A DNA stretch of 25,108 nt from a bacterium (GTDB lineage: Bacteria; UBA9089; CG2-30-40-21): positions 1-25,108 of the forward strand of contig JAHIZN010000317.1 in assembly GCA_018814245.1 (NCBI GenBank), in the 5' to 3' direction. A program made the position numbers and the translations under genes. Shown here in pieces: positions 1-7,503 of this stretch. The notes beneath the pieces were generated by a model. That model was not told the DNA's origin. It searched no databases and saw only the letters and a list, made by a program, of their open reading frames with translations. Every line of letters begins with the position of its first letter. Position 1 is the stretch's first letter.

Positions 1-190
1 GAAATGGAGAAAAGAAGAATTAACTGATAAAATTACAAGAATTGTTTTTTTGAATCAGAAAAAGAGATTAAGATTTTTTCTCCGATTCTCCCTTTTCCCC
101 ATTTCCCCTTTCTTACACATTTGTATAGCTGAATAGTTACGGATTTAATAGCAAAAGACCATAAAAAATGGATGAAGGAGAAGGAATCTT

Positions 191-2845
191 ATGGCGACTA
201 AACCACAACAAATAAAAAAGAAGGAACTGGAACAATACGAGCATAAGGGAAAGGAACGCATTAATAATCCACCAGTGGGATTGGTAACCCCTGAAACTGA
301 TAAGGATAGCGGAAAAAAGGGTTATGCCTATGATCCTCATCTTGACCCGCAGCTTCAGTTTGATTCACGGCGAGATGAGATTGAATTGATCATTGATAAT
401 GGAATTGCTGCTCAATCCATAGAGGATACAAAGGCTGCCCTTTTGGAATTGAAGAAGCGGCAGCAGCCCTACCTTAACTGGGCTGGCAAGGCTGAACATA
501 CCTCATTTGAAGTGCCGACGGTTTCCCTGCATGTTCATGAACGAATTGACCCGCAAACAATTATTAAAGCGGTAAAAAAGAAAAATGGTACTGGTAAGCC
601 ACTATCGCTTTTTGAGTTATACAATAATCAACCCTTGCGTGAGGCAGTTGAGTTTTATAAGCATAAGCATGACTGGTCAAACCGTCTGATTGCAGGGGAT
701 TCACTTCTTGTGATGAATTCGTTATTAGAGAAAGAAGGGATGTCAGGCAAGGTGCAGATGATTTATATAGATCCGCCATATGGGATTAAATACGGCAGCA
801 ATTTTCAGCCATTTGTGAATAAGCGAGATGTAAAAGACGGCAGGGATGAGGATTTAACCGCTGAACCAGAGATGATTAAGGCTTTCCGTGATACATGGGA
901 GTTGGGTATTCATTCGTATCTGACTTATATGCGAGATAGGTTGCTTTTGGCACGAGAGCTGCTTACTGAGAGCGGAAGTGTTTTTGTACAGATTAGTGAT
1001 GAGAATGTGCATCATGTTAGAGAGCTGATGGATGAGGTGTTTGGGGTGGGGAATTTTATCTCCCAGATCTATTTTGCAACAACCAGCGGCTTTGCAACAT
1101 CGACACTGAGTCGAGTTGGTGATTATCTTATTTGGTATGCCAAAGACAGGGGGCAACTCAAGTACCGACAATTGTTCTTTGAGAAGAACAACATGCGTAC
1201 AGTAGATGAAGCGTATAAGTACTTGGAACTACAAGATGGAATCCGACGACCAATGAGCCGTGAGGAGCGTGAAGGACTTATCGCCATTCCGTCAGGTTCA
1301 CGCATTTACCGGATTGGGGATCTCCAGAGTCAGGGAGCAGCATCTAATGATACGGCATTTGAGTTTGAAGGTGAAACATTTCGACCGAAACCATCGAGTC
1401 ACTGGAAGGCAAATTATCCTGATGGAATGGAGCGGCTAAGAAAAGCCAATCGGATAGAATTCGCAGGAAACAATTTGAATTATGTTCGCTTTATTGACGA
1501 CTATCCAGTAATGCCTGTCAATAATTCTTGGATGGATACCGGGTTTGCAGGCTTTGCCACAGACAAACGCTATGTTGTTGAAACAAACACTAAGGTCATC
1601 ACCCGCTGCCTTCTCATGACCACCGACCCCGGCGACCTTGTCCTTGACCCCACTTGCGGCAGCGGCACAACCGCTTATGTTGCAGAGCAGTGGGGACGAA
1701 GATGGATTACATGTGATACTTCACGCGTGGCATTAACCCTTGCCAAACAGCGGCTAATGACTGCCTTGTATGACTATTACGAGTTATTGCACCCAGAAGA
1801 TGGTGTTGGCAGTGGATTCAAATACAAGACTGTTCCGCACATTACACTCAAGTCAATCGCCAACAACGAACCACCGGGACAGGAAACCCTTTATGATCAG
1901 CCTTATATGGACAATAAAAAGGCACGGGTAACCGGTCCCTTTACAGTTGAGGCAGTGCCTTCACCTACTTCAAAAAGCCTTGATGAATTGGCGGAAGACA
2001 ACGCATCTGATGTATCAATATCGCGTTCTGGTGAAACACTTCGTCAGTCTGAATGGCGGGATGAACTTTTGAATAATGGTGTTCGCGGCAAGGGTGGACA
2101 ATATATTAAATTTAGCCGGGTAGAGCCAATGTCCGGCACAAAATATATTCAGGCAGAGGCAGAAACAAAACCAGAGAATGATACAGATCGTCAGCGAGTA
2201 CTTATTGTGTTTGGTCCTGAATACGCACCCATGGAACAGTGTCAGGTTGAGCTTGCCCTTGATGAAGCACAATTATTTCGTCCTAAAGCAGATATTATTT
2301 TATTTGCCGCATTTCAGTTTGACCCTGAAGCGGCAAAGGATATTGACGAGACGAATTGGCCTGGGGTAATGCTTTTGCGTGTTCAGATGAATGCCGACCT
2401 TTTCACTGATGACCTTAAGAAAAAACGCACGAGTAATGACAGCTTCTGGCTTTTAGGTCAGCCTGATGTGCAGCTTAAGAAAATAGAAGAGGGTGAGCAT
2501 AAAGACAAATTTCAGGTAGAAGTCAGAGGATTTGATTATTACGATACTAAAACCGGTAATGTCATATCTGGAAGCGATAGAAATATTGCTATGTGGATGC
2601 TTGACTCTGATTATAATGGCAGAAGCCTTTTTCCTCGGCAAATATTCTTTCCCATGTCGTCTGATACCGAGGGTTGGGGAAGGCTGGCAAAGAACCTGAA
2701 AGCAGAAATTGATCAGGAATTAATCGAGGCTTATCGTGGGACTGTTTCACTTCCATTCTCAGCAGGTGAATATAAGCAGTGTGCTGTTAAAATTGTTGAT
2801 GACCGAGGTATTGAGAGTTTAAGAATCATACGGCTTGGAGAATAA
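191..2845 (+). CDS. Site-specific adenine DNA methyltransferase (Mod-like, beta class)
   Basis: This 884-residue protein should transfer a methyl group from S-adenosylmethionine to adenine N6 in DNA. The catalytic motif DPPY is at residues 194-197. The SAM-binding motif DPTCGSG is at about 486-492. Catalytic motif before SAM motif is the beta-class order seen in Type III Mod subunits. The N-terminal ~150 residues and the C-terminal ~300 residues flank the catalytic core and probably hold target-recognition and partner-contact parts. The ATG follows a GAAGGAG-type ribosome site. It is the first gene of a closely packed run that ends with a stump of a helicase-type restriction subunit, so it was probably the modification half of a restriction-modification system. 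With that subunit broken it may now act as an orphan methylase. The reading frame is full length with no visible lesion. Confidence 0.93.
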   Translation: MATKPQQIKKKELEQYEHKGKERINNPPVGLVTPETDKDSGKKGYAYDPHLDPQLQFDSRRDEIELIIDNGIAAQSIEDTKAALLELKKRQQPYLNWAGKAEHTSFEVPTVSLHVHERIDPQTIIKAVKKKNGTGKPLSLFELYNNQPLREAVEFYKHKHDWSNRLIAGDSLLVMNSLLEKEGMSGKVQMIYIDPPYGIKYGSNFQPFVNKRDVKDGRDEDLTAEPEMIKAFRDTWELGIHSYLTYMRDRLLLARELLTESGSVFVQISDENVHHVRELMDEVFGVGNFISQIYFATTSGFATSTLSRVGDYLIWYAKDRGQLKYRQLFFEKNNMRTVDEAYKYLELQDGIRRPMSREEREGLIAIPSGSRIYRIGDLQSQGAASNDTAFEFEGETFRPKPSSHWKANYPDGMERLRKANRIEFAGNNLNYVRFIDDYPVMPVNNSWMDTGFAGFATDKRYVVETNTKVITRCLLMTTDPGDLVLDPTCGSGTTAYVAEQWGRRWITCDTSRVALTLAKQRLMTALYDYYELLHPEDGVGSGFKYKTVPHITLKSIANNEPPGQETLYDQPYMDNKKARVTGPFTVEAVPSPTSKSLDELAEDNASDVSISRSGETLRQSEWRDELLNNGVRGKGGQYIKFSRVEPMSGTKYIQAEAETKPENDTDRQRVLIVFGPEYAPMEQCQVELALDEAQLFRPKADIILFAAFQFDPEAAKDIDETNWPGVMLLRVQMNADLFTDDLKKKRTSNDSFWLLGQPDVQLKKIEEGEHKDKFQVEVRGFDYYDTKTGNVISGSDRNIAMWMLDSDYNGRSLFPRQIFFPMSSDTEGWGRLAKNLKAEIDQELIEAYRGTVSLPFSAGEYKQCAVKIVDDRGIESLRIIRLGE

Positions 2846-2846
2846 T

Positions 2847-3719
2847 ATGCAGTTTGAATTTCCTCAAAATATTAGCAGTGATTTTGGTGGATATGATACT
2901 TTGGTAGATTTAAGCAATAAGATTAGCGATATTTATTTTGAGGATATACCGCTTGATTTTAGCAAAACTAAATGGTTTGATGCGAATCTCACAGCTGTAT
3001 TAGGAGCTATATTAAGCGGCTCACAAGATATGTTAAATGATATTAAGATTAAAGGTGTTTCAGAAAAGATCAAAGTCCTGCTTTCAAGGAATCATTTTTT
3101 AAGCCATTTTGGCGGATTGAAGATACCGGATTATTACGACACAACAATAAAATACAGAAAATTCAAAATAACAGAAGGAAAGCTTTTTGAAGACTATCTT
3201 GACAGTGAACTACTTTCAAAAGAAGCTATGCCTGATATGTCTGTTTTACTCAGAAAAAAGATAAACAAGAGCATTTTGGAAATATTCCAGAATGCTGTTA
3301 TTCATGGACATTGTAATAACATATTTAGTTGTGGGCAGTATTTCCGTACAAAAAAGAGGTTAGATTTTACCATAGTTGACCTTGGTAAGACAATAAAAAC
3401 GAATGTAACCGAGTATGTAAAGAATGATTTATCCGGCGAAGATGCTATAAAATGGGCTGTGGCTGAAGGAAATACCACGAAATGTGGACAAATACCGGGC
3501 GGATTAGGTTTGAGTTTGATATGTGAATTTTTGAGAAAGAATAGCGGTAAAATTCAGATTGTTTCGGCAAATGGATACTGGGAACAAAAATCTGATAATG
3601 AAAGCAGCAATGTTTTTTCTTCGTCATTTCCCGGGACAATCGTTAATTTGGAATTTAATATTGCGGATCAAGGTCATTATTGTCTTTCATCGGAGATAGA
3701 TGGAGATAACATTTTTTGA
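2847..3719 (+). CDS. GHKL/HATPase-type ATP-binding protein with STAS-like N-terminal part
   Basis: A 290-residue protein. Residues 145-155 (EIFQNAVIHGH) match the N box of the Bergerat ATP-binding fold. DLGKTI at about 178-183 matches the G1 box, and the glycine run GGLGLSLI near 218-225 matches the G2 box. The first ~110 residues contain a hydrophobic strand/helix pattern (WFDANLTAVLGAIL) that looks STAS-like. There is no sensor or DHp histidine domain, so it resembles SpoIIAB/RsbW-type switch kinases more than a two-component histidine kinase. I chose the ATG at 2847, one base after the methylase stop, with GGAG 7 nt upstream; a TTG at 2835 in the same frame is less likely. Family level is fairly sure. 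The substrate is unknown, and the next gene is the natural candidate partner. Confidence 0.8.
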   Translation: MQFEFPQNISSDFGGYDTLVDLSNKISDIYFEDIPLDFSKTKWFDANLTAVLGAILSGSQDMLNDIKIKGVSEKIKVLLSRNHFLSHFGGLKIPDYYDTTIKYRKFKITEGKLFEDYLDSELLSKEAMPDMSVLLRKKINKSILEIFQNAVIHGHCNNIFSCGQYFRTKKRLDFTIVDLGKTIKTNVTEYVKNDLSGEDAIKWAVAEGNTTKCGQIPGGLGLSLICEFLRKNSGKIQIVSANGYWEQKSDNESSNVFSSSFPGTIVNLEFNIADQGHYCLSSEIDGDNIF

Positions 3720-3733
3720 AAAGGAGATTAGCT

Positions 3734-4087
3734 ATGAAGGAAATCAAAGTTAATATTTTTGAACAAATTGGCAGTAGTGCAGCAGTATCATCGGAAGATG
3801 GAGAGTTGTTGTATAATAGGATCGCGAAAGGATTGAAAGAGAAGGAGGTAAAAGTAATCCTTGATTTCATTAATATAGAGCTTATCACATCTACTTTTTT
3901 GAACGCGGCTATTGGTCAATTATACAATGAATACGACAGCCCGTTTTTAAGGGAACGGCTTAAAGTGGAAAATATGACTGGAGAAGATTTGGAACTATTA
4001 AAAAAAGTAGTTGAAAGGGCAAAAGAATATTTCAAGAATAAAGCAACAATGGATGCTTCAATAAAGGAGGCATTGGGAGATGAATAA
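3734..4087 (+). CDS. STAS-like DUF4325 protein
   Basis: A 117-residue soluble protein starting at the ATG that follows AAGGAG at 3721-3726. The segment VILDFINIELITSTFLNAAIGQLY has the beta-strand, loop, helix pattern of STAS-like DUF4325 proteins, in which a small domain resembles anti-sigma-factor antagonists. An STF sits at the loop/helix junction, where true STAS antagonists carry the phosphorylated Ser or Thr; assigning a phosphosite here is inference. DUF4325 proteins are often seen next to HATPase proteins, which is also the case here. Its stop overlaps the start of the PIN gene by 8 bases, so the two are translationally coupled. The likely role is partner or regulator of the upstream ATPase; nothing in the sequence shows a DNA target or enzyme activity. 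Confidence 0.75.
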   Translation: MKEIKVNIFEQIGSSAAVSSEDGELLYNRIAKGLKEKEVKVILDFINIELITSTFLNAAIGQLYNEYDSPFLRERLKVENMTGEDLELLKKVVERAKEYFKNKATMDASIKEALGDE

Positions 4088-4643
4088 TATCATAGATATT
4101 ATGACTTATAACCCTAACAAAGATGACAAATTTTTCTTGGATGCCAATATCTGGATGTACTTATTCTGTCCGATAGGCGACTATGGAAAAGACACGGTTA
4201 CGAAATATTCTGCATTTCTGAAAAAGGCAATTCAATCCAAGTCTCCAATATTTATATCTTCTCTTGTGCTTTCGGAGTTTTTTAATGCCTATGTAAGGCT
4301 GGAGTTCAACATACTTAAGAGTAATGCCCCTTTAAGGTATCAGGATTTTAAAAGAGACTTCAGAAAAACAGATGATTACCAAAGATTGATGGTTGACATA
4401 AAAACAACTGTTAAGACACAGATATTAAAGGTAAGTAAAAGAGTGGATGATAATTTTAGCAATATGAACTTGGAGGGACTTTTTGATAATATTGATCAAT
4501 CTGATTTTAACGACAATTATTACCTGACAATGGCGAATTTAGAAAAATTTAAGATAGTAACCAATGACTATGATTTTGCTTTTTCAAGAGCAACATCAGT
4601 ACCAATTTTGACAGCAAATAAAAAAATGCTAAAAGAGGCTTAG
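4080..4643 (+). CDS. PIN-domain nuclease-like protein
   Basis: A 187-residue protein with the acidic pattern of PIN-domain ribonucleases. Asp21 lies in FFLDANIW, Glu66 in LSEFFNAY, Asp142/Asp145 in DFNDNYY and Asp163 in IVTNDYDF. These fit the metal-binding quartet of the fold, which commonly acts as a VapC-type toxin or an RNA/DNA-cleaving effector. It is somewhat longer than typical VapC toxins (about 130-150 residues). No VapB-like DNA-binding antitoxin lies beside it. Instead it overlaps the STAS-like gene by 8 bases, so an ATPase/STAS-like pair replaces the usual antitoxin. The stop is 6 nt before the restriction-subunit stump. Family assignment is good; toxicity and target are unknown. 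Confidence 0.78.
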   Translation: MNNIIDIMTYNPNKDDKFFLDANIWMYLFCPIGDYGKDTVTKYSAFLKKAIQSKSPIFISSLVLSEFFNAYVRLEFNILKSNAPLRYQDFKRDFRKTDDYQRLMVDIKTTVKTQILKVSKRVDDNFSNMNLEGLFDNIDQSDFNDNYYLTMANLEKFKIVTNDYDFAFSRATSVPILTANKKMLKEA

Positions 4644-4649
4644 TTTTTT

Positions 4650-4862
4650 ATGCCAAAAACAATAGATAAATTAATCATAAACTCCCCGTATGAGGAGCCA
4701 AAAGAATACTGGTCATACGAACGCATCACCCGTATGTTTAGTAAAATCGAGGGCAGGCGGCCTGCCGGATATGTAATGGCAACCCCGGGTTCAAAGGCAT
4801 TTGATGACCCGGGCGTATTTGCAGAAATACCTCTGGTTAACGATATCAGAAATCGATTATGA
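4650..4862 (+). pseudogene. N-terminal stump of a helicase-type restriction subunit
   Basis: Only 70 residues remain. The opening (PKTIDKLIINSPYEEPKEYW, then a YERITRMFSKIEGRRPAGY-like stretch and FAEIPLVNDIRNR) is what I recognise as the start of DEAD/DEAH-helicase restriction subunits (BPTD_3080-like) that partner Mod-type methylases. Those proteins normally run to roughly 900-1000 residues, with helicase motifs and a nuclease domain. Here the frame stops after NDIRNRL inside a perfect inverted repeat, and no helicase motif is found downstream. The restriction function is therefore lost. Identification rests on remembered family similarity, so moderate certainty. Confidence 0.65.
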
Positions 4863-4869
4863 TCGATTT
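4850..4869. repeat. Perfect inverted repeat at the restriction-gene break
   Basis: AAATCGAT at 4850-4857 and ATCGATTT at 4862-4869 form a perfect 8-bp inverted repeat with a 4-nt spacer TATG. The stop codon of the restriction stump (TGA 4860-4862) and the start codon of the next small gene (ATG 4859-4861) lie in it. It may mark a deletion junction; this is inference. Confidence 0.6.
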
Positions 4870-5020
4870 TGATAAATTGAAACCGATAGAACTCGATCCG
4901 TATGAAAGCATTACCTCTGCTGAAATGGCAGCTATTTTAGAAGGTAAGCCTAATCGAGCGGGTGAATTATCCGAGATTGATCTCATTAAACAAAAGCAAG
5001 AGAAGGCAATAAAACCTTAG
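4859..5020 (+). CDS. Unknown 53-residue protein, coupled to the restriction stump
   Basis: A small open frame of 53 residues beginning MIDFDKLKPIELDPYESITS and ending KQKQEKAIKP. Its ATG overlaps the stop of the restriction stump as ATGA, the usual geometry for coupled translation, and a hairpin terminator follows its stop within two bases. It is charged, has no membrane segment or signal peptide, and matches no family I recognise. It could be a genuine last gene of the operon, or the re-framed tail of whatever lay downstream before the restriction gene was deleted. No separate strong ribosome site is visible. Confidence 0.5.
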   Translation: MIDFDKLKPIELDPYESITSAEMAAILEGKPNRAGELSEIDLIKQKQEKAIKP

Positions 5021-5021
5021 C

Positions 5022-5070
5022 GGAATGCACAGGCAATGATACCTGTTCTGCCATTCCTTGACATGTTTTT
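5022..5070 (+). terminator. Hairpin and T-tract after the methylase operon
   Basis: GGAATGC (5022-5028) pairs with GCCATTCC with one bulge, and the inner ACAGG pairs with CCTGT around an 8-nt loop. A TTTTT tract follows at 5066-5070, about 9 nt after the stem. The position directly after the last stop codon suits a Rho-independent terminator; the gap between stem and T-tract makes it weaker than a textbook one. Confidence 0.5.
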
Positions 5071-5098
5071 ACTGACTGCTGAAGACTGATAACTGAAC
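5071..5098. repeat. Degenerate heptamer tandem repeat
   Basis: Four 7-bp units with the core CTGA or CTGN (ACTGACT, GCTGAAG, ACTGATA, ACTGAAC) lie in the spacer between the methylase operon and the response-regulator gene. The exact 7-bp period is shared with other repeats in this window. Confidence 0.55.
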
Positions 5099-5154
5099 GA
5101 TTATCCAATATACCCAATGAAAATTGAGGATACATTAAACTAAAGGAGACTATT

Positions 5155-5544
5155 ATGCCCAGAAAGATTCTTGTAGTTGATGATGATATTGCTATTGTCA
5201 GGATGATCGAGTTTAAGCTAAAGGCGGCTGGGTTTGAGGTTACTTGTGCCTTTAATGGTCAGGATGCTTTGAATAAGATATCAGAGGATAAACCAGACAT
5301 AGTTATCACTGATATTAATATGCCTCTGATGACTGGCATTGAGCTTGTCCGCCAACTAAAACGATCTGTCCAGAAAAGGGATATTCCAGTAATTATCCTT
5401 AGTGCCAGGGGTGAAGATGAACAAAAAGAAGAAGCCAAGCAAATTGGGACAAATGTATTTGTGAATAAACCATTTGCCCCGAGCAAGCTCTTGGAAATAG
5501 TCAGGCAGATGGTAATTGCTCAATATCCTGTGGCAATTCCATGA
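5155..5544 (+). CDS. Single-domain response regulator (CheY-like receiver)
   Basis: A 129-residue receiver domain with no output domain. The acidic pocket is Asp9-Asp10-Asp11 in VVDDD, the phospho-accepting aspartate is Asp53 in ITDINMP, the switch Ser is Ser83 in ILSAR, and the conserved lysine is Lys105 in NKPF. The protein ends about 20 residues after the lysine, so it must signal through protein contacts. AAAGGAG precedes the ATG. No kinase gene is adjacent. The downstream HD-GYP gene is in the same direction but 334 bp away, across repeats, so co-transcription is uncertain. Domain assignment is secure; the partner is unknown. Confidence 0.93.
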   Translation: MPRKILVVDDDIAIVRMIEFKLKAAGFEVTCAFNGQDALNKISEDKPDIVITDINMPLMTGIELVRQLKRSVQKRDIPVIILSARGEDEQKEEAKQIGTNVFVNKPFAPSKLLEIVRQMVIAQYPVAIP

Positions 5545-5571
5545 GATTAAATTGCTCAGACGGCAAGAATA

Positions 5572-5606
5572 CAGGAGACAGAAGTCAGAATTCAGAATAC
5601 AGAGAA
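5572..5606. repeat. Heptamer tandem repeat running into a MITE end
   Basis: Five 7-bp units of the form CAGANNN or CAGGANN (CAGGAGA, CAGAAGT, CAGAATT, CAGAATA, CAGAGAA). The last unit is also the first seven bases of the MITE terminal repeat, so the element sits in register with the array. Confidence 0.55.
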
Positions 5607-5769
5607 AGAGCCACAAAGGGTGTAAATTCTAAGAGATAAACCATTATCGGGCTCTTCTCATTTGCGGTTACTCCTGTTTCGCGAGGGGATAGGGGGATAG
5701 AGAAATAGGGAGATAGGGAGATTTTAAGGACACAACCGATATTTACACCCTTTGTGGTTCTTTCTCTGT
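5599..5769. mobile_element. MITE-like element, copy A
   Basis: A 171-bp element with nearly perfect ~29-bp terminal inverted repeats containing CCACAAAGGGTGTAAAT. Left and right ends differ at a single base over 28. The interior holds an 8-bp tandem repeat of GRGRRATA type at 5684-5723. It has no coding capacity. Related copies lie near 7169, 19190, 20268/22975, 20565 and 25071. Together with the preceding heptamers it fills most of the 334-bp gap between the response regulator and the HD-GYP gene. No convincing target-site duplication was found for this copy. Confidence 0.8.
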
Positions 5770-5878
5770 CAAAGGTGCTGCCTCTTCTTGTTGCAATAGC
5801 TGCTGACTAACGAGACTTGATGTAATTATCCGCAACCGCACAGGTGGAAATAGTTCAGCAAATAGCAGGTGAATAATT

Positions 5879-6994
5879 ATGGATACAACAAACTGCGAAC
5901 TTTCTTTGATGACCCAAAAACTCCTCGAAACATACGAGGAGCTAACCCTTGTCTATGACCTTATCTCAAGGATAGGGGGTATGCTTGATCTGACAAAAGT
6001 CTTTGATGAGATCATGGATGAAGCTGTAACTACATCTAAGGCTAAATGGGGTGGGATTCTCCTGATTGACGAATTAAATGTAAATGGCAAATTAGAATTA
6101 AAGGCATCAAAGGGGGTTGATGAAATACCTCAAAAACTTATCGAATATAGTTGTGAAAAAGGCTTAATTAATCAGGCAATCCGTGAGGGCAGGTCAATTA
6201 TCGGTAAAGAGATGGATGTCTTTGTTATGGTTGTCCCCCTTAGGCTCAAGGATAAGCAGATTGGTGTTATCTATCTGGGCGATAAAATAGATGGGGACTC
6301 ATTTTATTCTACGGAGATGAAATTAATAGAGACCATGGGCTTTATTGTTTCTTTTGTCATTGAAAATGCAAGATTATATATCAGTCTTCAGCAATTGTTT
6401 TTCTCAGCCATTGAGTCGCTTTCATTTGCTATTGATGAAAAGGATCCATACACTCATGGACACTCAAAACGAGTTACACAATACTCCTTAGAAATAGCCG
6501 AAACACTTGGATTGTCAGAGAAAGAAAAAACCATTCTTAGATTAGCTGCGGTGCTGCACGATGTGGGTAAGATTGGTATCTCTGAAGCAATCCTTCATAA
6601 AAAAGGGAAGCTGGATTATGAGGATTGGGAAGAGATAAAACAACATCCTATGAAAGGGGTTCGCATCCTTCAACCTATGGAAGAATCTCAAGGAATAACA
6701 GCTCATGCTGAGATCGGATTTAAGGATATACACGATATCATAGCCGGGGTAAGGCATCACCATGAACGCTATGACGGCACAGGCTATCCAGAACACCTTT
6801 GCGGTAAGGATATTCCTTTTATTTCCAGAATTATTGCTGTAGCTGATGCTTATGATGCCATGACCTCTGATCGTGCTTATCGAAAAGGGATGAGTAATAG
6901 TGACGCCTGTCTGGAGCTTAAATCTAATGCCGGATGGCAGCATGACCCTGCAATTGTTAAGGTATTTTTGAGGCTTAAGGAGACTGAATTATAG
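5879..6994 (+). CDS. GAF plus HD-GYP domain phosphodiesterase
   Basis: A 371-residue cytoplasmic protein. Residues ~20-165 form a GAF-like sensor domain (RIGGMLDLTKVFDEIM through VIYLGDKIDGDSF to IENARLY). Residues ~175-370 form an HD-GYP domain with His227-Asp228 in LHDVGKIG, HHHE at 293-296 and GTGYP at 300-304. HD-GYP domains of this kind hydrolyse cyclic di-GMP, and the metal-ligand residues are present here. There is no REC domain in the protein, but a free receiver gene lies upstream and could feed into it; that link is inference. It probably couples a small-molecule or redox signal to second-messenger breakdown. Length and motifs are intact. Confidence 0.92.
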   Translation: MDTTNCELSLMTQKLLETYEELTLVYDLISRIGGMLDLTKVFDEIMDEAVTTSKAKWGGILLIDELNVNGKLELKASKGVDEIPQKLIEYSCEKGLINQAIREGRSIIGKEMDVFVMVVPLRLKDKQIGVIYLGDKIDGDSFYSTEMKLIETMGFIVSFVIENARLYISLQQLFFSAIESLSFAIDEKDPYTHGHSKRVTQYSLEIAETLGLSEKEKTILRLAAVLHDVGKIGISEAILHKKGKLDYEDWEEIKQHPMKGVRILQPMEESQGITAHAEIGFKDIHDIIAGVRHHHERYDGTGYPEHLCGKDIPFISRIIAVADAYDAMTSDRAYRKGMSNSDACLELKSNAGWQHDPAIVKVFLRLKETEL

Positions 6995-7090
6995 CTCGCA
7001 GATTACGCAGATGCCGCAGATTTTCGCAATATAAAGAAGGAATCCATGTAAATCTGTCTAATATGCGTTATCTGCGTGCTATTTTTCGAG
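6995..7090. repeat. CGCAGATTA-type intergenic repeat
   Basis: CTCGCAGATTACGCAGATG on the left faces TTATCTGCGTGC on the right, giving a loose inverted repeat built from ~9-bp CGCAGATTA words. Similar words recur at 8887-9060 and 9165-9200. The rest of the 509-bp gap before rodA holds MITE copy B and a TGTCAT/ATGACA repeat. Confidence 0.55.
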
Positions 7091-7168
7091 CTGTGCAGTT
7101 AGGATTTAGTAATTGCTCAATAACCTGTGGATTTTGCAAGCCACAATTAACAATAGATGAACATTTAC

Positions 7169-7306
7169 AAGGGAAAGAACCACAAAGGGTGTAACTCCTT
7201 AGGGAAAATAATTACGAACAATAACGATAACAAGGTAACCACAAATGAGAAGAGCTTGATAATGGTTTATCTCTTAGAATTTACACACTTTGTGGTTCTT
7301 TCCCTG
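7169..7306. mobile_element. MITE-like element, copy B
   Basis: A ~138-bp copy with ends GGGAAAGAACCACAAAGGGTG and, inverted, GGGAAAGAACCACAAAGTGTG. The interior words AGGGAAAATAATTAC and CAAATGAGAAGAG match copy E, showing the same orientation. It lacks the 8-bp array seen in copies A and D. A 77-codon open frame across it is not a credible gene. Confidence 0.75.
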
Positions 7307-7406
7307 CATCTGTATTCTTGCTGCCTGAATAGTTACTGTTGCTTTCAACCTCCTGCGAATTGCCACAGGATATTGAGCAGTTACAGGTAATCGGTTATCA
7401 GGATGG

Positions 7407-7485
7407 TGTCATCCCGAGGAGTATTCGACGAGGGATCTGCATGTGAAGGCAGTGGAGAGATTTCTCCCTGATGGTCGAAATGACA
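7407..7485. repeat. TGTCATCCCGAGG...CGAAATGACA dispersed repeat
   Basis: TGTCATCCCGAGGAGTATTC opens and GGTCGAAATGACA closes a 79-bp imperfect inverted repeat, with GAGGGATCT and AGATTTCTCCCT inside. This resembles a dispersed intergenic repeat found in many bacterial genomes. It ends 18 bp before the rodA start, so it may lie in the rodA leader. Confidence 0.6.
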
Positions 7486-7503
7486 GAGAAGAGGGAGTGA
7501 GTA

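Noticed and set aside
2..136. An open frame entering from the left edge whose first residues (KWRKEELTDKITRIVF) vaguely resemble the C terminus of Eco57I-like methylases.
   Set aside because: The match is one short helical motif and the rest of the frame reads pyrimidine-rich low-complexity sequence; not enough to call a gene.
5572..5723. Possible CRISPR array from short regular repeats.
   Set aside because: Units are 7 or 8 bp and directly adjacent, with no spacers and no cas genes.
7157..7390. A 77-codon open frame over MITE copy B.
   Set aside because: It is made of MITE sequence and dispersed repeats, has no ribosome site and no family match.
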